Shown here: one piece after another, positions 31,356 through 44,016 of the stretch
Layout of the letters: each line of letters starts with the position of its first letter
How positions within the stretch are numbered: the stretch's first letter is position 1
NCBI GenBank assembly: GCA_905221615.1
Contig: CAJNDT010004624.1
Location: forward strand, 496,001 to 560,000
Direction: 5' to 3'
Length of the DNA: 64,000 nt
Source: Symbiodinium sp. CCMP2592
Taxonomy: Eukaryota > Sar > Dinophyceae > Suessiales > Symbiodiniaceae
Position numbers and translations under genes: made by a program
Notes under the pieces: generated by a model
Told to the model about the DNA's origin: nothing
Database searches by the model: none
What the model saw: only the letters and a program-made list of their open reading frames with translations

Positions 31356-31479
31356 TATATGTCTTTATATGTGCGCCTCCGAGGCGACCTGTTACGGCGG
31401 ATTTCCCTCGACAGCGGGCCGGGAGCTGAAGAGCCTGTTCACGGCGTTCGGAGGATGTGGGCCACTGAAGGTATATTCA

Positions 31480-31612
31480 GAGTATACTATAGATCCGTAG
31501 AGTTTATTCTGGTATATTATGGTTTATTGATGCAGCAGTATATTATAGTATACTATGATATGTTATAGCACATTATGATATTAGTATATACTATAGTATA
31601 TTATCGTAAACT
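31480..31612. repeat. AT-rich island with TATACTA words
   Basis: It contains AGTATACTATAG, TATTATAGTATACTATGATA and TATACTATAGTATA, matching the style of the islands at 11690-11860 and 12300-12385. Many small palindromes overlap. Confidence 0.6.
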
Positions 31613-32398
31613 TAATGCTTGGGACTCTTGTGCGCTCTGTACCATCAACCGGAGAAAGTGCCCAACATCCGAGCCTGATGCCAAGCCCCCGAACTTTCCC
31701 CAGTCCGGAAAGTTCTGAAACGTCCAGGTTTCGCCACCGATGAGCTACACGACCCGACTGCTGGGGCCCACGAGGGTGCCACACTTCATTTCGATTGGAT
31801 GCTCGGGTTTTCAAGATCAGGATCGAAGCACCATGACAGCTTTTGCAGCTCATGCTGGCGAGCGCCATGGAGTTGTTTGAGTGACCTGGGGGCCTCTGGG
31901 CATGAGAGTTTTCAGGAGGCAGGAGGCCCGACCATGCCCGAGCAAGTCAGTTTATGCATGATAGATGACATCGTGACACAGCTCGGTTAGCAGCCAACCT
32001 TGCAGTTCTGGCCCGAGTCAAGGTCGATGGGATTGGGTTGTTGCACACCAATGGAGCGCTACGGCGTAGGACGGCTGCGCGTGAGAAGGGGTCTCGGGAG
32101 TCAGGGGCGCATTCGACATCTTTGTCCTTTGTCGTCGAAGTAGGTTGAATCTGAGATGAAGGCAAGCCGTCCATGTGACCGTGCCGTGTCGGCTCTGGCA
32201 TGATCCTGTCCGGACTAAGCCCGACATTCTTCGTTTGGCTGCCGTTTCCCAAGCTATGAACCTGCAAGAGCTGTGGATTGTATTCACTTTTGTATCATAC
32301 TGCATCATACTGCATTGTGAGCCCAGTCGATATCCACATGTTTCTGACGTGCTCGACTTGGGTTTTGAGCACTGTTTCTGTACATGTGTGGCCCATCT

Positions 32399-32500
32399 AT
32401 GCGGGTGCTGGTGTCCTATGTCAGCGGCGCCGAAGTTGCAGAGGTGGAGTTGGTGCCTGGGCTGGCGAGCTTGTCGTCGTTGTTATGGTTCCTGCTAACT
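32399..32500 (+). CDS. Possible first exon with a ubiquitin-like start
   Basis: The frame from the ATG at 32399 reads MRVLVSYVSGAEVAEVELVP and continues GLASLSSLL. A short beta-hairpin start of this type (M-x-V-x-V-x-x-x-S-G-x-x-V-A-x-V) opens many dinoflagellate repeat proteins with ubiquitin-like N-termini. It lies about 2.3 kb upstream of the first WD40 exon on the same strand and could be that gene's first exon, but the intervening exons were not found. The donor site is undecided (GTGCCT at 32453 is one option). This is inference from a short stretch. Confidence 0.3.
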
Positions 32501-34717
32501 TGTCAGAAAGAGTTAGACTTGGGATGTCGAAGGACGTCCTCGCACAAGCCTCACCAGCACGCAAGACTCAAACACAAAATATGCTCAAACGATCTCAAAC
32601 GTACCTTGACTCTTTCTACATGCAACAGTGAGCCTTCGGCGCTCACACCCAATGGCCTGAAAAATCGCGGCGGCAAGCTCCTAGACCCTGGGGAAGAAGG
32701 GACTGGACAGGAAGAAATGACCGATGCGAAGTCCGTGAAGAGTGAGTCTGTAGAGAGGAGACTTCATTTAGCTTGCGGCCTCGCTCCACGCATTTGTCAG
32801 TGACAGGCTGGGTTTCTGGTTTGATATACCTGTGGCGGATGGCTGAGTTCTGGGAAGGACTCTTCTTTCCAGGCTTTGTCTTCATGTCTTCACGGCAAGC
32901 GACAGGCCCCAGATAGTCGATCTGCGAGCCGAGGAACGAGAGGCTTTGGTCGAAGCCGTTCACCGGGCCGTGACGAAGGCGTCAGCCTCGACTGGGGGTT
33001 TGCGGTTTGGCAGGGCAATGTCGGCAAGAACTAGGAATCCGATCCGTTTGGCTGGGCTCCCGCCGCGCAAAAGAGGCCAGTGGACTTTACATACATGCGG
33101 CTGCGGGCATGCAGCCTATCTTATGTGACTATGCCCGAGAGCACCTCCTTCCAGTTCCCGAAGGTGCTGATTTAGATTTCTGGAGTCCGCCATCGCCAGG
33201 CCACGGGCATCCCGGGCACGCGCCAGCAGCTCCTGCGAGGCCGGTTTCAACCCACGCAAGAAACCCAATGCTCGAAGACGGGGAACCATGTGCGATGCAT
33301 AACGTGATGCCCGGCACAACGTGTGGAACCATAATGACTCACATAAGATCCCTTTTGTAGCTGGATGGCTGAAGGTGCGACGTGCCCGGACAGCGTGATT
33401 GCATGTAGAGAAACAACATGACCGAAAGAGCGGGCGAGAGAGTTAGCTGTTGGGGGCCCACACGGTCTCCACACCCTTGGCAACCAAGGAAGCAAGAGCG
33501 AGCAAGCGAGCAAGCAGGAGAAGAAGCTGTACTGAGAGAGTGTCCGCGCAGTGCCAACCTTTTGAGCCGACCAGAGCCTCCATGCGGGGGCTCGCCGCTA
33601 GGCCCTGTGAAAGACAAGGTACATACAAGCAGTGGTGGCACGGGACTGCTGATTTTCCTTGCACATATTTGGGGATACCCAGTATGCGGGTATAGCTCAG
33701 AAGGGAACTCTGAAACAGCTTGTCCGGAGCCTTGTCGATACAGTAAAAGCCTTAATCACATACACACTCACGCTCGGAGCACCTGCCCCCAACAACAAGC
33801 ACACAGCCCCACATCTTTTCGTGCCCGTCCCATGAAAACTGGGGCAGGGCTTTGAGCGGGCCACAGGGGACAACCTGTTCCTCAAGCCCCTACTAGAAGA
33901 AGAAGAAGAGAGGGATGCAAGATCTGGAACAACGGACTGGTTCCAGGAATGCCCGCGAGTTCCACTTCCAAGCAATAGCTAGTTGCTGGCTAGTTGAACG
34001 GAGATTACCAAATGCCCTCGAGAAGAACATGGTTTTATGGAGGTTTTATGGGAGTTGCCAGATTTCGAAGACATGTTTCCGAGGACGGATAAATGCAGAA
34101 GACGTCTCGGTAGTACACGACCACAGTGTCCAAAGCAACGGCAGTGCTCGAGATGCAGATTTCGGACACACCCAAGGAACTAATCGGAGTATGTTCTGGT
34201 GGGAAAGGATGAGACCTCAGATAAGTTCAAACCAGTGCCGACGTGCATGTGTTGGACATGGAGTGGGTTGGAGGTGGGCGGGAAGAAGTCGGCAGAACAG
34301 AACACACGAGTCTGGGCGTGGTGTAGGTTCCAGAAATTCAGGTCCTTCTCTTAAGGGCCGCAGCGGACCCCAGCCCTACATTGTGCTGAAGACCGTTGCC
34401 AGCGAAAACGCAGTGTCTTGCAAACCAGGAGTCCTAAACCATTCAACAGTGATAAGATACTCTTTGGCAGCCCTTGCATCACAAGGGTGCTAGGCGCAAA
34501 ATCAAGTGCACCAGACTGTATTGTGGAGGTCATGACCTCCTCTGGCCAACCATGAGACTGTCACAGCTTGGGGACGAGGCTTCTTGTCAGAGTGAGGAAG
34601 GAAGATCTTGCAAAGCCCAGATCTGCAAGCCATATCACGAGCTGCTGATTGCAGACGAGAGCATGCAGAAAGGCGAGCTGAAGCTTCGATGCTGTCACAA
34701 CTGTCAGTCCGCAGCAG
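32501..34717. other. No gene recognised; possible linking introns
   Basis: If the exon at 32399 belongs to the WD40 gene, this would be intronic. It contains GCAA/GCGA-rich words around 33485-33530 and a weak relative of the GA-flanked repeat at 33840-33911. No exon with a known motif was found. Confidence 0.35.
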
Positions 34718-37700
34718 GACGAGCTGTTCCTCAGCCTGGTGGTGCACCGCGCTTCCTTTGTTGCCACCGCATCGGATGATGGCACAGCTCGCATCTGGAA
34801 GCTTGGCAGCACGTATCTGTGCAATCTTTCCGTTGGTGTTCTGGTCATGTGATTGAGTGCTTGGGGACGTTGTCGCCGGTGCCTCTTCGAGCTTTGTGTT
34901 CGGTTGCCTCTAGAATGGCTGCATGTCAGGCACACTCACCGAGGCAACTGTGCAACAAGGATGCAGCTTCAGAAACGGCGGTTTAGCAACTCTCGGAGTT
35001 GGCATGCTGGGTCCTATGCAGCAGGCTAGGGTTGACGCCAGCGCCAAAGAAACATGGCTTGTTGGATGCTTCAGCATGCATGTGTTGAAGACATGCGACT
35101 CCGCATGGGTATATGGTCTATTAAGAGTCTATTAAGCTGATTCAAGCTACTGTCGTAGCAGTCAGCACAAGCTGGCACTCTTTGAGGTTCACACACTCGA
35201 AGGTCACGGAGAGCCTCGGCTGACAAGTGGACAAGTGTGCATCCGTTTCTGCTGCTTGAGGGAGAGTTGAGAGTGGCTTCGAGTGGGGGTTTCAGACATA
35301 AGGGCCGTAGCGGCTTTACTGTACGATCTATATAGGATGTGGGTTGCATTCATTTCAAGTCGCAACCAGAACTTGAGGACGTCGTGCGCTCGGCCGTTTT
35401 TTCTCCCGATGGCTACTTCGTGCTGACAGCAACATCTGCCGGCAATGCCAAGATCTGGAATGCAACAAGGCCGCAAGTAGTCGCTGAGCTGCCCTTGCGC
35501 CGTTTTCTGCATTACAGGATGCCAAGAGAATCTCAGCCTTGAAGGCTGGAGACTCGTTTGCCGACCTGCGCCCAGGTGCTGACAGGACAGTGTGTGCGGG
35601 CACTGTGCCCCAGCTTCAATTGAGGTATCCCAAACTCAATTGTGGTGTTCCAAAAACATGAACGGCCCAGAGACTTGAAGGGTTTTGAGAATGGCATGGA
35701 GACTTTGCAAAGCTGCAATCGTGCCCCACGGCCAGCCTGCGCACTAGCCTTTCTCAGTCGCACCTGTACCTTGGCCCTGCTATGATTGCCGCTTCGGTTC
35801 AGTGTATCATGTCTTGCGAGTGGCAGGGGGAAGGCCTTCCTATTGCTTGCCCCACTGCAGGTTTCGTTACCTTGCACTCGGGCTGCTCTGGCATGTGCAC
35901 GGTTTTAAGTTGCTTTTTGGAGGGCACTACAACTTCACCCCGAATGTGCGTCGGTGAACCCTGTGGTTGCTGAAATACTAGCAGGAGTCGAAAGCCCAAA
36001 AATCAGAGCAGAACATTGGCAAGCCATCCAGGCCAGTGCAAACCTACGCCCTGTCTCTGGCGGTCTTCAATGCTGACTCTTCTCTGGCAGCTTGGAAGGG
36101 TAATGGTAATGGATGGTGGTGGGTGGCTTGTAGGGTTTAGGTCCGAGTGTCAGCTGCATTTTGGTACAATCAGAAGTTGAGCATGGCCCTCAAAGTTAAC
36201 AGCCGAAGTTACTGCACGAGGTGTTTGTGTGCGTGCCGTGCCTGCATCCGCGCACTTCTTGGGCGTGCCAGAGCGCACGTGCGACCGTGTGTGAGTGTGC
36301 ACATGTACATCTAGCCGAATGAGCAACTTTGTCAAGTCTGCATCATTCTACCACTACATGATACTACATGCATACATATACTGACAAACAGAGATGCAGG
36401 GAAATGGGCTAAATGGACAGCACAAACTGGTGCCGTCGCGGAGTTTTTTGCTCAATTGTGAATGCATTTGTTCTTGTCTGTTCTTCTTTGTGATATGGGA
36501 GTTTGGTGTTGCTGCGAATTTATTTCTGGTCCAGCATCGTACCCTCGCCTGCTTCGTCTTCCGGCTCAGGTGCTTACTGCAGCCATTGACGGGACGGCGC
36601 CTGGCTTGATCGAATGAATTATGAATGTCTAGCTCCTTTGAGCATCTGCGGCAAGCTCAGCTGTGTCTTTTGGACAGAACGTGCAAGCCCCAGTGAGAGC
36701 ATGTTGCTCATCAGGTGCGGGAAGAATGAGATTACTAGATTGCTAGGTGATGAGATGGCGGTCTTTTACCCTCAGGTGCCGCGTCTTAATCCCGTACCTC
36801 CAGCTGCTAAATCCTTACCTGGACACCGAACTGCCGAATGCGAAGCCTATTTGTGTATGAGGCGAAGATTTGGCGGGTGCCATGTGGTGGCTGCTTTCAA
36901 ACATTGCGGGGCCACCAAGGCCTGACAGTGATAAAGATCCTCTGATTATTTGACGACTTCCCACGGCTGAACCGAGGGCATAGGGAGGTTTGCTGTCTAG
37001 AGGTCTGTCTGGGGAAAAAGGAACAGGGATAATGATAATGTCATCTATAGAATCATCAGGAAATTGCAAAGGGATCTCAATGGCTTGGTACAGTTCATGG
37101 AAGAGCAGGGCCAGGATGTAGGAATCCTGCCATCGAAAGCAAACAGCCACCTCACCCAACGCCGCATTGGCTCTCCTCCACAAAGTGCTGTTTCTGTGCT
37201 TGGCTAAGTCCCGGATGGAGAAAGTCGAGAGCGTGTGTTGCCGATCAGCAGGCACTGTAACCTCTGCGGAGTTCTCCAAGGACGGCACCCAGGCTGGAGC
37301 ACTGAACTTTGGCCTACGTGCATACCTGCATCTACTCGTCCCGTTCGCAAACAGAGTTCTGGAGGTGCTCACTGGGTCCTGGGACAAGACCGCGAAGATC
37401 TGGCCACCGGGCACGCATAGGCGTAGCCAAACGCGCCTAGGGGCTTTTAGACGCATAGATAAGACTCACTGTCGTTTGCTACCTCGGTTCAGGCGAAACG
37501 CTTCAGTCGGAGTCGTACGTATGTCGTTTAAGTCAGGTTTCCGAACCTTGCGGCTGCGTACATGTGCAAATTGTTAACGACAAGGTTCAACGACAGCAGA
37601 TATGCCGAAAACACGAGACACTGCAGCATCCAATTATCAAACATCGACGGCGGTCCTGCTCGAATGTGTTGAAGATCATCTTCATGTGTGGCACCCTGTG

Positions 37701-40700
37701 GGCCCTTGACGGATCATCTTCCCAGGCATGTAGCACCGACCAGCCGTGAGCAGAACCGTGCGGAGGCGGGTGCTTAAGCTGCTTCTGGCGTGGGTTATCA
37801 GCTCAACAGGAGGCTCAACATGGATACGGGTTGGAGCTTTAGTGTGGTGGATTTGGGCTGAAGCCAGTGTGTAGGATGAATTGATCTGGAAGATGTCGCA
37901 TGACAAGGAGGGGAAGCTTTCGTAAGTCCCGACGTTGGGCTGTGAGATCTCGGACGCGTTGTTTTCTGGGGCGGGTTAAATCCGACCACCCTAAACAATT
38001 ACCTCTACTATTTTCGGGTTCGTTATTATAGTTATAGTTACTTGTAATGCTTTCTACCCAGGGCCAAGTTCATGCGGAAGCTCCCAGCTTTGCGGCCCCC
38101 GGATGTCTCAGAGGACTGCAGAGCAGACCTCGGCTCCTGCCTTGGCTGCGTTGGCTTTTTCCTGAAGTCCTGGTGTCAGACGCGCAGCAGGGCTTGCAAA
38201 AGTACGGGGCTTTTGGCTCCTCCATGTTCGGAAATGCTGGTTGTGTGAAATGCCACCTCTTCTGCCAGCAATCAACTTGTTAGTGACCCCTTTCGTGGCC
38301 ACCAGCATCGTCACAACTCTGACTGCCAGTAGTTTGCTCAGCTGAGGCAACGATCGCCTTTGCCTTCGCACACTCCGCGGGCATAGTGCCTCCCTCGATC
38401 GTTAGAAGAAGTCATAAGAATCTTGAGATGAGGGCTTGTCAACTGCCTGTGCAGAGTCTTCGGCTGAGTGCCTACACGATAGAAAGCTTGGCGAGTTCCA
38501 GATACCTTTGAACAAAGAAGACACATCCATACACACGTGCAGGCATGCCTGTCCACTCTTGTCTTGTGTGGACGGTGCCCAAGTTACCACTGTGGGTTTT
38601 TCTAACGAGGTCATCGGCCCGTCCGGATAGCCAACATGAGGTGCATGACCTTCTCACATACCTTACTCATGACCATAAAGGTCGTCAACCATGATGGGAT
38701 GTCCCACATAGTCGAAGAGTACGAAGCATGCTCGTGCTCACTCCGTGACTTATTTTGGAGTGTATGCAGGGGGAGCATGTGGCACGGTCACTTGTGCCAG
38801 TGCATCCACTTGCAACCCGAACACCACCGCAGTGTGCATGAGTGGTACGTCCAGCACTATTATATCGCTCTTGTTGCACCTCCAGCGATTGTTTTCATCC
38901 AGCCAGCATGCTTACTGTATGTCTTGTGGTGCCAGAGACAACCTGAGATGAGGCCACCGCAGCTTCTGAGCCACTGAAAGGATGATAATCAATTAGCTCC
39001 ACTCACAGCTTTACGAGGCTGGCTGTAGCTAGAGGGGCTGCATGTATGCATGCTGTTTTTGTGCACATTCGGGGGTAGAACGACAATAACCTGAGGTCAT
39101 GCAGTGCTCTCGGCTGCCTACGCTCCTGATGGTGATGCCGTGCCTTCCTGCAATTTTTCGAACAGTGCCGGCTTCAAGTGAGGCATGAACCGAGGAGGAT
39201 AGTGCGTTTTGCAAGAATAGGTGTGTAAACATCTGGGACAGGACAGGCAGATTTTGAGCATGTGTTGCGTATTCAAGGCATGGTCTTGTCTGTCTCTTAG
39301 AACTCCGATGCGGAGCCCCATCTCTGGAGATCTCCCCGTAAGCTTTGAGCCGTGAGCAGACGGAGTTTGCAGTTGGAGCTCGCGGTTGGGGGCATGGGTA
39401 GAGTAGTTCTTGCCCTCTCTAGGTGCTGTAATTGCATAAAACAGTAGTTATAAGTATTGCGCACTGGAGGTGCTAACCGCCTCTGTGGATGGTACCGCGA
39501 GGATATGGCGCGGAGGCTGCACTGCAACGTCGAGGATAAATGAAGCTCTTGTGGCGTCGCCCTGTAGGTTTACGTTACAATGTGAACGTTTCAAGCAAGC
39601 AGAACTCAAAATAGGAGCAAGGCCATGAATCGATTCAACACATCAAACATTAATGAATGTTTGTGCCAAGCTGCTGTCCAGAGGAGCTGCGAAAGTTAGC
39701 TGAATCAATACGGGGATACCAACTACAGCTCCATCCGAACACCCGACAGCACCCCGACAGCGCCCTGGTGACAGGTGAGACTATACAGATCCTAGAGGGG
39801 CATGGCTTGGGAGTTTTCTCAGCCGTGTTCTCAGCAGCCTGGCATTGATAGATGGGTGTGACAGGAACCGCCAGCCATGAAACCTGCAAACCCTCGAAGT
39901 GAGGCTGACTGTGCTGTCACCGTCGTGCTAAAGCCACAACCCCTATAATTCCCGCACGCCACAACTTCCTCACGTCCCTTCCCCTTCCGACCCTTCTGCC
40001 CGCCTCCCACTGAGTTGCCTTAGATTGCCTTAGGTGGATAGCCGGTTGATTCTGACCGCCTCTTGGGACCGCACAGCAAAGATCTGGGAGGTCGCCTCTG
40101 GCACATGTCTCAGGACGGGGAAAATGCCTTTGGGCGCAGATGCAGACGGGCTGGGTGGGAGAAATAGACTGGCAGTGTGTAAACACAAGGAATGACCAAT
40201 ACGTGACACGGAAGTGACGTGCCTCTGGGGTTGCTAGGGCCATGCCACACAGAACCCTATAAAAGCTTTGTTGGGAGGACGCTGAAGGGCCATGGACTCC
40301 CGGTGCGTTCCGCCGTGTTCTCCGCGGATGATGCTGCCGTACTCACTGCCTCGGACGACGGCGGGCGGAAGGGCTCGGGAGGAAAGCTTCTGCACAGACC
40401 CGCGTTTCGCGCGCTTGGCATGACATGAGTGATGCCGCAGCTGTGGAAGTAAGGGGAAGAGAGACAAGGACAGAGAAGTTAATGAAGTTTCCGAGGATGT
40501 GGATAAAACCGACATAGCTTGCAAGAGGTAGCGCGAAAATTTGGAGTGTGAAGACCGGGACATGCCTGCGAACGTTGGTGAGGCATCTTGGCTGATGCGT
40601 ATGTGCTCCCCATGCTTTGCAAGAATTCCCCCACCCCACACCAGCTAGAGTCGTTCGGGTTTCTGAGAGGCCCAGTCCAGCAGAATGCTTGTTTCAGAGT

Positions 40701-41150
40701 TGCACTTGATGCAGCACGCAGGGTCGTGCACGTTTGAACGCCTGCTGGCGGCTTTGGCCACAAGCATGCACAGAGCAAGTCAAGGCCCCCCCCCCCCTCG
40801 CCTACCAGGGAGAATGTAGCCAAGGCCGGGTCACTTCGTTCGCGTGGCGCTTTTCAGCAACCTGGCATCATAACGACATCTAGATTGTGGCATCGCCAAC
40901 GCATGGAGTGCTGCAGTGCCAGCAGCATGGGGCCCTAGAGCCACAGTTACCAGGATCTCAACCATCTCGCTCTGATGCTCAAAATTCACAATCTCTAGAT
41001 ACCAGCGTCCAGCTGGCCATGATCGTTCTTTCAAGGGCCTGGGCATTTACAGCCCGCATTTGCAGCGCCCCAGAAAACCCTGCCAGGCCCTGACGCAACC
41101 TTGGTCCTCACGTCCTTCGAGGATGGCAGCCTTGCTGTAACACTACATGG
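34718..41150 (+). CDS. WD40-repeat protein gene in many micro-exons (partial model)
   Basis: Exons that encode WD40 halves: 34718-34805 (FVATASDDGTARIWK), 35187-35210 (VHTLEGHG), 35378-35469 (VVRSAVFSPDGYFVLTATS, then NAKIWNA), 37252-37292 (TVTSAEFSKDGTQ), 37375-37410 (VLTGSWDKTAKIW), about 38540-38609 (AQVTTVGFSNE), 39470-39509 (VLTASVDGTARIW), 39775-39836 (ETIQILEGHGLGVFSAVFSA), 40034-40113 (LILTASWDRTAKIWEV), 40278-40360 (TLKGHGLPVRSAVFSADDAA), and 41087 onward (PDATLVLTSFEDGSLAV). Most adjacent exons join in phase, always at AG|G acceptors with GC, GA or GT donors. At least six blades are represented, enough for most of a seven-bladed propeller. WD40 propellers are protein-binding platforms; nothing here names the partner. 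Some exons are missing from the model, and the start and stop are not fixed. The final segment may be diverged or decayed. Confidence 0.72.
38007..38044 (+). repeat. Dispersed ~40-bp motif, copy 4
   Basis: ACTATTTTCGGGTTCGTTAT followed by TATAGTTATAGTTACTTG aligns with the block at 1148-1188. It lies in a WD40-gene intron. Confidence 0.45.
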
Positions 41151-43919
41151 GCCGTTCGAGGGATTGTTGACAAGGGCTCCATCCCACTTTTTCACCCTAA
41201 CCTCGTACGATCCAGGCAACCATTTAGAGGGGTGGGTTACATGTACCCGAGTCAAGTTATCACTCCAAGAATTTGGTTACATTTGTAATGTAGGCTGAGA
41301 GTCCTGAGAGCCCTTTCAAGTGCCCTTGCCCGGCTCAGGAACAGCCCAGCTCTGGGATCCTTGCACAGGGGACTGCCTGCAAACCCTGTCTGGCCACGAC
41401 CAGTCGGCGGGGCCTGGCTCAGGATATTTGAAAGAAGGGGCGTTCCGGCTTCGGATGTGGCACTCAAGATAGAGATCACTTTCCTTTGAGACAAGTGCAA
41501 GACATACACGTCCCGTGGCAGGTGAAGTTCGCGCGCTTCTCGCCGTAACCTGACGTGGGTGTTGTTCCAAGAGATGTATCTATTCAAGGTGGTCGCAAGT
41601 GAGAGTGTACTAACTACCAAAAGCCCCGTCAAGGGCCCCATGAAAACAACACCCACTTGAGCGCCCCTCCGCTTGACTTCGACCGCCGGAGCCAAGCCGG
41701 CTGCATAGCCAGGGCAACTCTCCAAGAGGCTACTGACCAGCACTCGTACGGACCTCATTCTCCTTATGGAAAATTGTTTGTATGTTTCCTCTTTGCCACA
41801 GTAGACTCGGGTTTGAAGAGTTGCCATGTTTCAAGTGCATCATATCGAATCGCCGAGTATGGAGGTCCCACATGGCCACAGCCCCCGGTGTGGTTCACAG
41901 CTCCTGGGAATTTCTTGTAGAGTCGTGCTTGTGTTGGCTTGGGCACTGACCTCCTGCCCCGCGCCTTCGTTCCGCCACCAATTTCATTCAGTGCTGCTCG
42001 TGCTTGTGGAATGGCTGCATGTGAATGTTCGTGAAGACTTTCGTACCGGTTAGAGGTTAGAACCGGTGTAGATTGTCGGTCGCGGCCACTTTAACCAGTC
42101 TGGCCTCTGGCCTGCAAAGTGGCAGCACCTTCATCTACATTCTGCATGCTGCCATAATTGGCACAATGCTTTGCGGCACGTCTGGTATTTCCGGTGTTGA
42201 CAGAAAGGTTATACAGGACATTGCAGGTCAATCAGGTCTTCAGAAGTGCTACTTATGCGCCTGGATCGTTTTGGCAGGGCATCTTGTTCCTGCCCTGTCG
42301 GCAAAGATAGCGGCACATTGCAGATCTGCGTGAGCATAAAAGTCTTCTGATACCAGGCCCACCAAGCAAGTCGCATACGAGTACCACTCGAGCACTGCGG
42401 ATGTTCTGCAGTAACTAGGAAGCAGCGAATACGCGGCAATGGAATGCGGAATCCCCGCTTCGCAGATCTTTCTGATTGATATGTCGGTCAGCCAGTCCGT
42501 GAGCAACCCCTCGGGATCGAAAGGAGGCATTCAAACGAAACTTTGAAGCAGGGGTGGGCTAACTGGCCAGTTGGGGAGCGTTGAGCTCTGTTGACCTTGC
42601 TAAGAGACGCGAACGGCGTTGTGCATGAAAATCTTCTTGCCTCAGCAAATCATTCGCTTCACACAAGCCTGAAGAGAATCGGTGGTTGTTCTACGAGAGC
42701 CCGAGTGAATGCACTTACTTTGATAGAACAGTAGCAAGACTGTCAAGACTGTCTATAAAGTTGAACAACCCCCAGTTCTCGGGGTTCAGTCTGATGAAAG
42801 GATCAGGCCGACCCATACAGGAGGAACAAGCAGCGTGCTTTAAAAAGCGCGAGCGTTTGCAACTCCTGTGGCCGATGTGGAAGATGCAGTTGTGTTTGGC
42901 ACGGTCTTGTAGCCAATGAAGATGGAACTTGTTCAAGACATCACTATACATCACGCCTGAAGACGAGGGCAGGACGCATGCAGACATATGTGTGTATGCA
43001 TGATTGCGTATGTATGTACGTATACATATATATATAGATATCTATATACATACATGCAGGCACACATGCATGTAGACATACATACATATACATATGTATA
43101 ATTACATACATATGTATATCTGTTAATCTATTACTTATATTCAAATACATATGGGCAGACATACATATGCTTGAACATAGGAGTATATGTAAACATGAAC
43201 GGGTTTGTCCGTTTACATCTATTCATGCATTTGTCTCTTTTGATAATCTATCTTGCTACCCATTTAAGCTTCTGTGCTCAGACTTTTCGTTTGCACGTAG
43301 GAAAATCTATCTATCAGTCTGTGTGTCTGTCTGTTTGTCTGTGTATCTTCCGATCTTTCATTCGATCTATCGAGTATCTATATCTCCACATGAGTAATTT
43401 ACATATATATATATATATATACATATACACATGTTCATATACACGCAAACACATGCATATTGCAAGTGTCAGTCTGTTTCAGGCCTGACCTCCCGTATAC
43501 AACTGCCAGCCACTGTCGGGACTGGGCTCAAACCATGTCGCATGCATGCCTGCCTTGTGCGAGTGTGTGAGTCGAAACCATGTCGCATTGCCTAACTTTC
43601 TGACAAGCGTCCGCTGTGCAGCATCGGTGACCGGAAAACCGTAGTCTTGGATAATATGAAGGCCATCACTTGTACCACAGTGGATGCTAGTACTCGTTAC
43701 CTCAACCCACGGTCTCAACCCAAAGCCGCACACCGCTTCCCGGCATTGGGATCTCCACAAAAGCTGGAAAGATAACGGGTCTGCCTTCTTTTGGAAATGC
43801 AAAGATTTGCTTTGGATCCCAAACACCGAGCTCAACCCCAAACCTCTACACCCGAAGCTTCAGGACCTGCACCCGCCAAACCCGCCTGTACCCTTGAACC
43901 CTTGAGCCAAACCTTCAAA
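41151..43919. other. No gene recognised
   Basis: A frame remains open to 41298 after the last WD40-like exon and may be its read-through. A reverse frame at 41252-41827 (191 codons) lacks motifs. TATG/CATA-rich microsatellite lies at about 42985-43165 and a short (TA)n run near 43402-43422. The last ~100 bp before 43920 are C/A-rich and could be 5' leader of the next gene. Confidence 0.4.
42985..43165. repeat. Imperfect TATG/CATA repeat
   Basis: Recurring TACATA, CATATGTATA and GCATGTA words without a strict period. Frames through it are Tyr/Ile/Met-rich artefacts. Confidence 0.65.
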
Positions 43920-44016
43920 ATGACCCAGTTCTCTGCCATGGCTTTGCTAGTGCTGGCGCTGCTTGCGGCCTTTGCCGTTCCGCTGGCCACTGGCGAGGAG
44001 GGCTACTGTGCTGCCG
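43920..44016 (+). CDS. First exon of a predicted secreted or plastid/ER-routed protein
   Basis: The ATG at 43920 opens a textbook signal peptide: MTQFSA, then the hydrophobic core MALLVLALLAAFAVPLA, a small-residue cleavage region around TG-EE, and a mature start GEEGYCAAG. The frame ends soon after at a stop (44039), but a GC donor (gccagg) follows directly at 44017, matching the splice style of neighbouring genes, so an intron is likely. No downstream exon could be joined with confidence. In dinoflagellates such a leader sends a protein to the ER, the cell exterior, or the plastid. Function is unknown. Confidence 0.5.

Larger units (their letters stand above)
22379..32398. other. Gene-poor interval rich in simple repeats
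   Basis: No exon with a recognisable motif was found on either strand. Long frames such as 27759-28385 (reverse, 208 codons), 25182-25631 (reverse) and 29406-29852 (forward) show no family signature. A short hydrophobic frame at 25665-25913 begins like a membrane anchor (MFLLRLLLAIVIAVAMVVLV) but is otherwise proline/cysteine-rich and unsupported. Microsatellites and the AT-rich island are listed separately. Confidence 0.4.

Noticed and set aside
33913-33930. A CKIWNN reading that resembles the end of a WD40 blade
   Set aside because: It lacks the preceding blade sequence and follows directly on an AGAAGAAG repeat tail; no AG|G exon can be placed around it.
36815-37456. 213-codon reverse-strand open frame
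   Set aside because: It overlaps forward WD40 exons with correct splice phases; no recognisable domain.
43901-43911. CTTGAGCCAAA, reverse complement of the spliced-leader end TTTGGCTCAAG
   Set aside because: It is antisense to the signal-peptide gene that starts 9 bp later, and nothing gene-like reads leftward from it.
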